A stretch of 29,837 nucleotides of DNA from Euryarchaeota archaeon RBG_13_57_23. Its GTDB lineage: Archaea; Thermoplasmatota; Thermoplasmata; UBA10834. Below are positions 29,381 to 29,837 of this stretch, piece by piece. A model generated the notes under the pieces. The model was not told the origin of the DNA. It saw only the letters and a list, made by a program, of their open reading frames with translations, and did not search any database. The stretch covers positions 1 to 29,837 of the forward strand of contig MGVW01000058.1 of assembly GCA_001800675.1 (NCBI GenBank). The letters are read 5' to 3'. The position numbers were made by a program, and so were the translations under genes. How positions within the stretch are numbered: position 1 is the stretch's first letter; each line of letters opens with the position of its first letter.

Positions 29381-29837
29381 CTAGCTCTTAATCAACAAGA
29401 ACCCGCGGTAGTCCATATTGTGCTGAATAAATTCCGGCCAATCCCATTTCTTCGCGGACACGAGTGTCTTGACCTGTTGCGTGAGGTTCACTTGCTGAGC
29501 TATGATGAGCCCCGCGTTCATGCACAGCGCGGAGAACTCCGCGACCGTCACCGCCCCGCCTATGCATTGCTCCCAGGAGCCCTGCTCACCAGTCCTCGTG
29601 GTCTTGAACGCATCTGAAATTGCGACCTTCGCACCCGATTTGGCGATGCGCGCGATCTCCGCCAGCGCAGAGCACTTGTCCGGAAGGAGATTGATCGTCG
29701 CTTGGCTCATGACCACATCGATGGACTTGCTGGTGATCGGAAGTCTCTCGAGGTCGGCCATGACCCCGTCGAAGACCATGTCTTTGAACCGCATATGATT
29801 CGAGATGTTCTTCGCAACGCAGAGGCCCGGACGGGAG
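29381..29837 (-). CDS. SAM-dependent methyltransferase, ArsM-like (5' part outside window)
   Basis: The frame is open to the window edge and ends at 29381, giving at least 151 residues of a class I methyltransferase C-terminal half. ADLERLPITSKSIDVVMSQATINLLPDK is the region after the SAM-binding site, with motif IV-like VDVVMSQ. ISDAF follows, and GSWEQCIGGAVTVAEF resembles the W-x-x-C-x-x-G segment of arsenite methyltransferases, whose Cys takes part in As(III) binding. The N-terminal SAM loop and other cysteines lie outside, so arsenite specificity is unproven; a general Methyltransf_11 enzyme is the alternative. Confidence 0.75.
   Translation of the reverse strand, partial: SRPGLCVAKNISNHMRFKDMVFDGVMADLERLPITSKSIDVVMSQATINLLPDKCSALAEIARIAKSGAKVAISDAFKTTRTGEQGSWEQCIGGAVTVAEFSALCMNAGLIIAQQVNLTQQVKTLVSAKKWDWPEFIQHNMDYRGFLLIKS

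Noticed and set aside
1..29837. tRNA, rRNA, insertion sequences, phage or defence genes
   Set aside because: I looked in all gaps and both strands and saw no cloverleaf, transposase motif, terminal repeats or defence-type domains.

Overview
The window looks like archaeal chromosome, most likely an uncultured member of the Thermoplasmata (Candidatus Thermoplasmatota). This rests on archaeal TATA boxes placed 25-30 nt before starts, a leaderless-looking gene, many GTG and TTG starts, two IPEF-type C-terminal sorting tails, a DUF1616 protein, and dense tandem gene packing. The lineage is inferred from gene style only. There is no rRNA, tRNA, CRISPR array or transposase.

Region 1 (1-9.3 kb). A partial gene enters on the + strand and converges on a four-gene minus-strand operon. 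In transcription order the operon encodes: a surface protein with a 24-unit T-N-G-R repeat, two DOMON/CBM9-like domains, a lamin-tail domain and an IPEFG sorting tail; a polytopic TPR protein with a winged-helix-like segment and a K-E-P-P/K-E-A-P tail; a large duplicated MacB/FtsX-type permease; and its ATPase. Spacing is 0, about 80 and -8 bp. This is the best candidate here for an undescribed system.

Region 2 (9.3-12.6 kb). Minus-strand genes encode a small membrane-anchored exported protein and an acidic double-zinc-ribbon membrane protein. A divergent DUF1616 membrane protein follows. Two AT-rich intergenic gaps carry candidate promoters, palindromes and a terminator-like element.

Region 3 (12.6-17 kb). 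A minus-strand pair of FtsX-type permeases has no ATPase beside it, and one of them carries inserted Ig/CARDB-like domains. An HdrD/GlcF-type double 4Fe-4S, double CCG-domain protein lies directly downstream of trpA.

Region 4 (17-23.5 kb). A complete minus-strand operon trpE-trpG-trpDC-trpF-trpB-trpA covers chorismate to tryptophan. TrpD and TrpC are one polypeptide. Every junction is a 4-bp ATGA or GTGA overlap, which suggests translational coupling along the whole pathway.

Region 5 (23.5-29.8 kb). A divergent small membrane protein (DUF3311-like) and a sodium/solute symporter overlap by 4 bp. They converge on a 1247-residue family-5 substrate-binding protein with two PKD domains, a large unassigned middle region and an IPEFP sorting tail; no oligopeptide ABC permease genes are present. 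The window ends in the 3' part of an ArsM-like methyltransferase gene.

Start sites were chosen mainly by Shine-Dalgarno spacing: GGAGG- or GGTGA-like sequence 6-9 nt before the start recurs throughout. Several of my starts therefore lie a few codons inside the longest possible frame.
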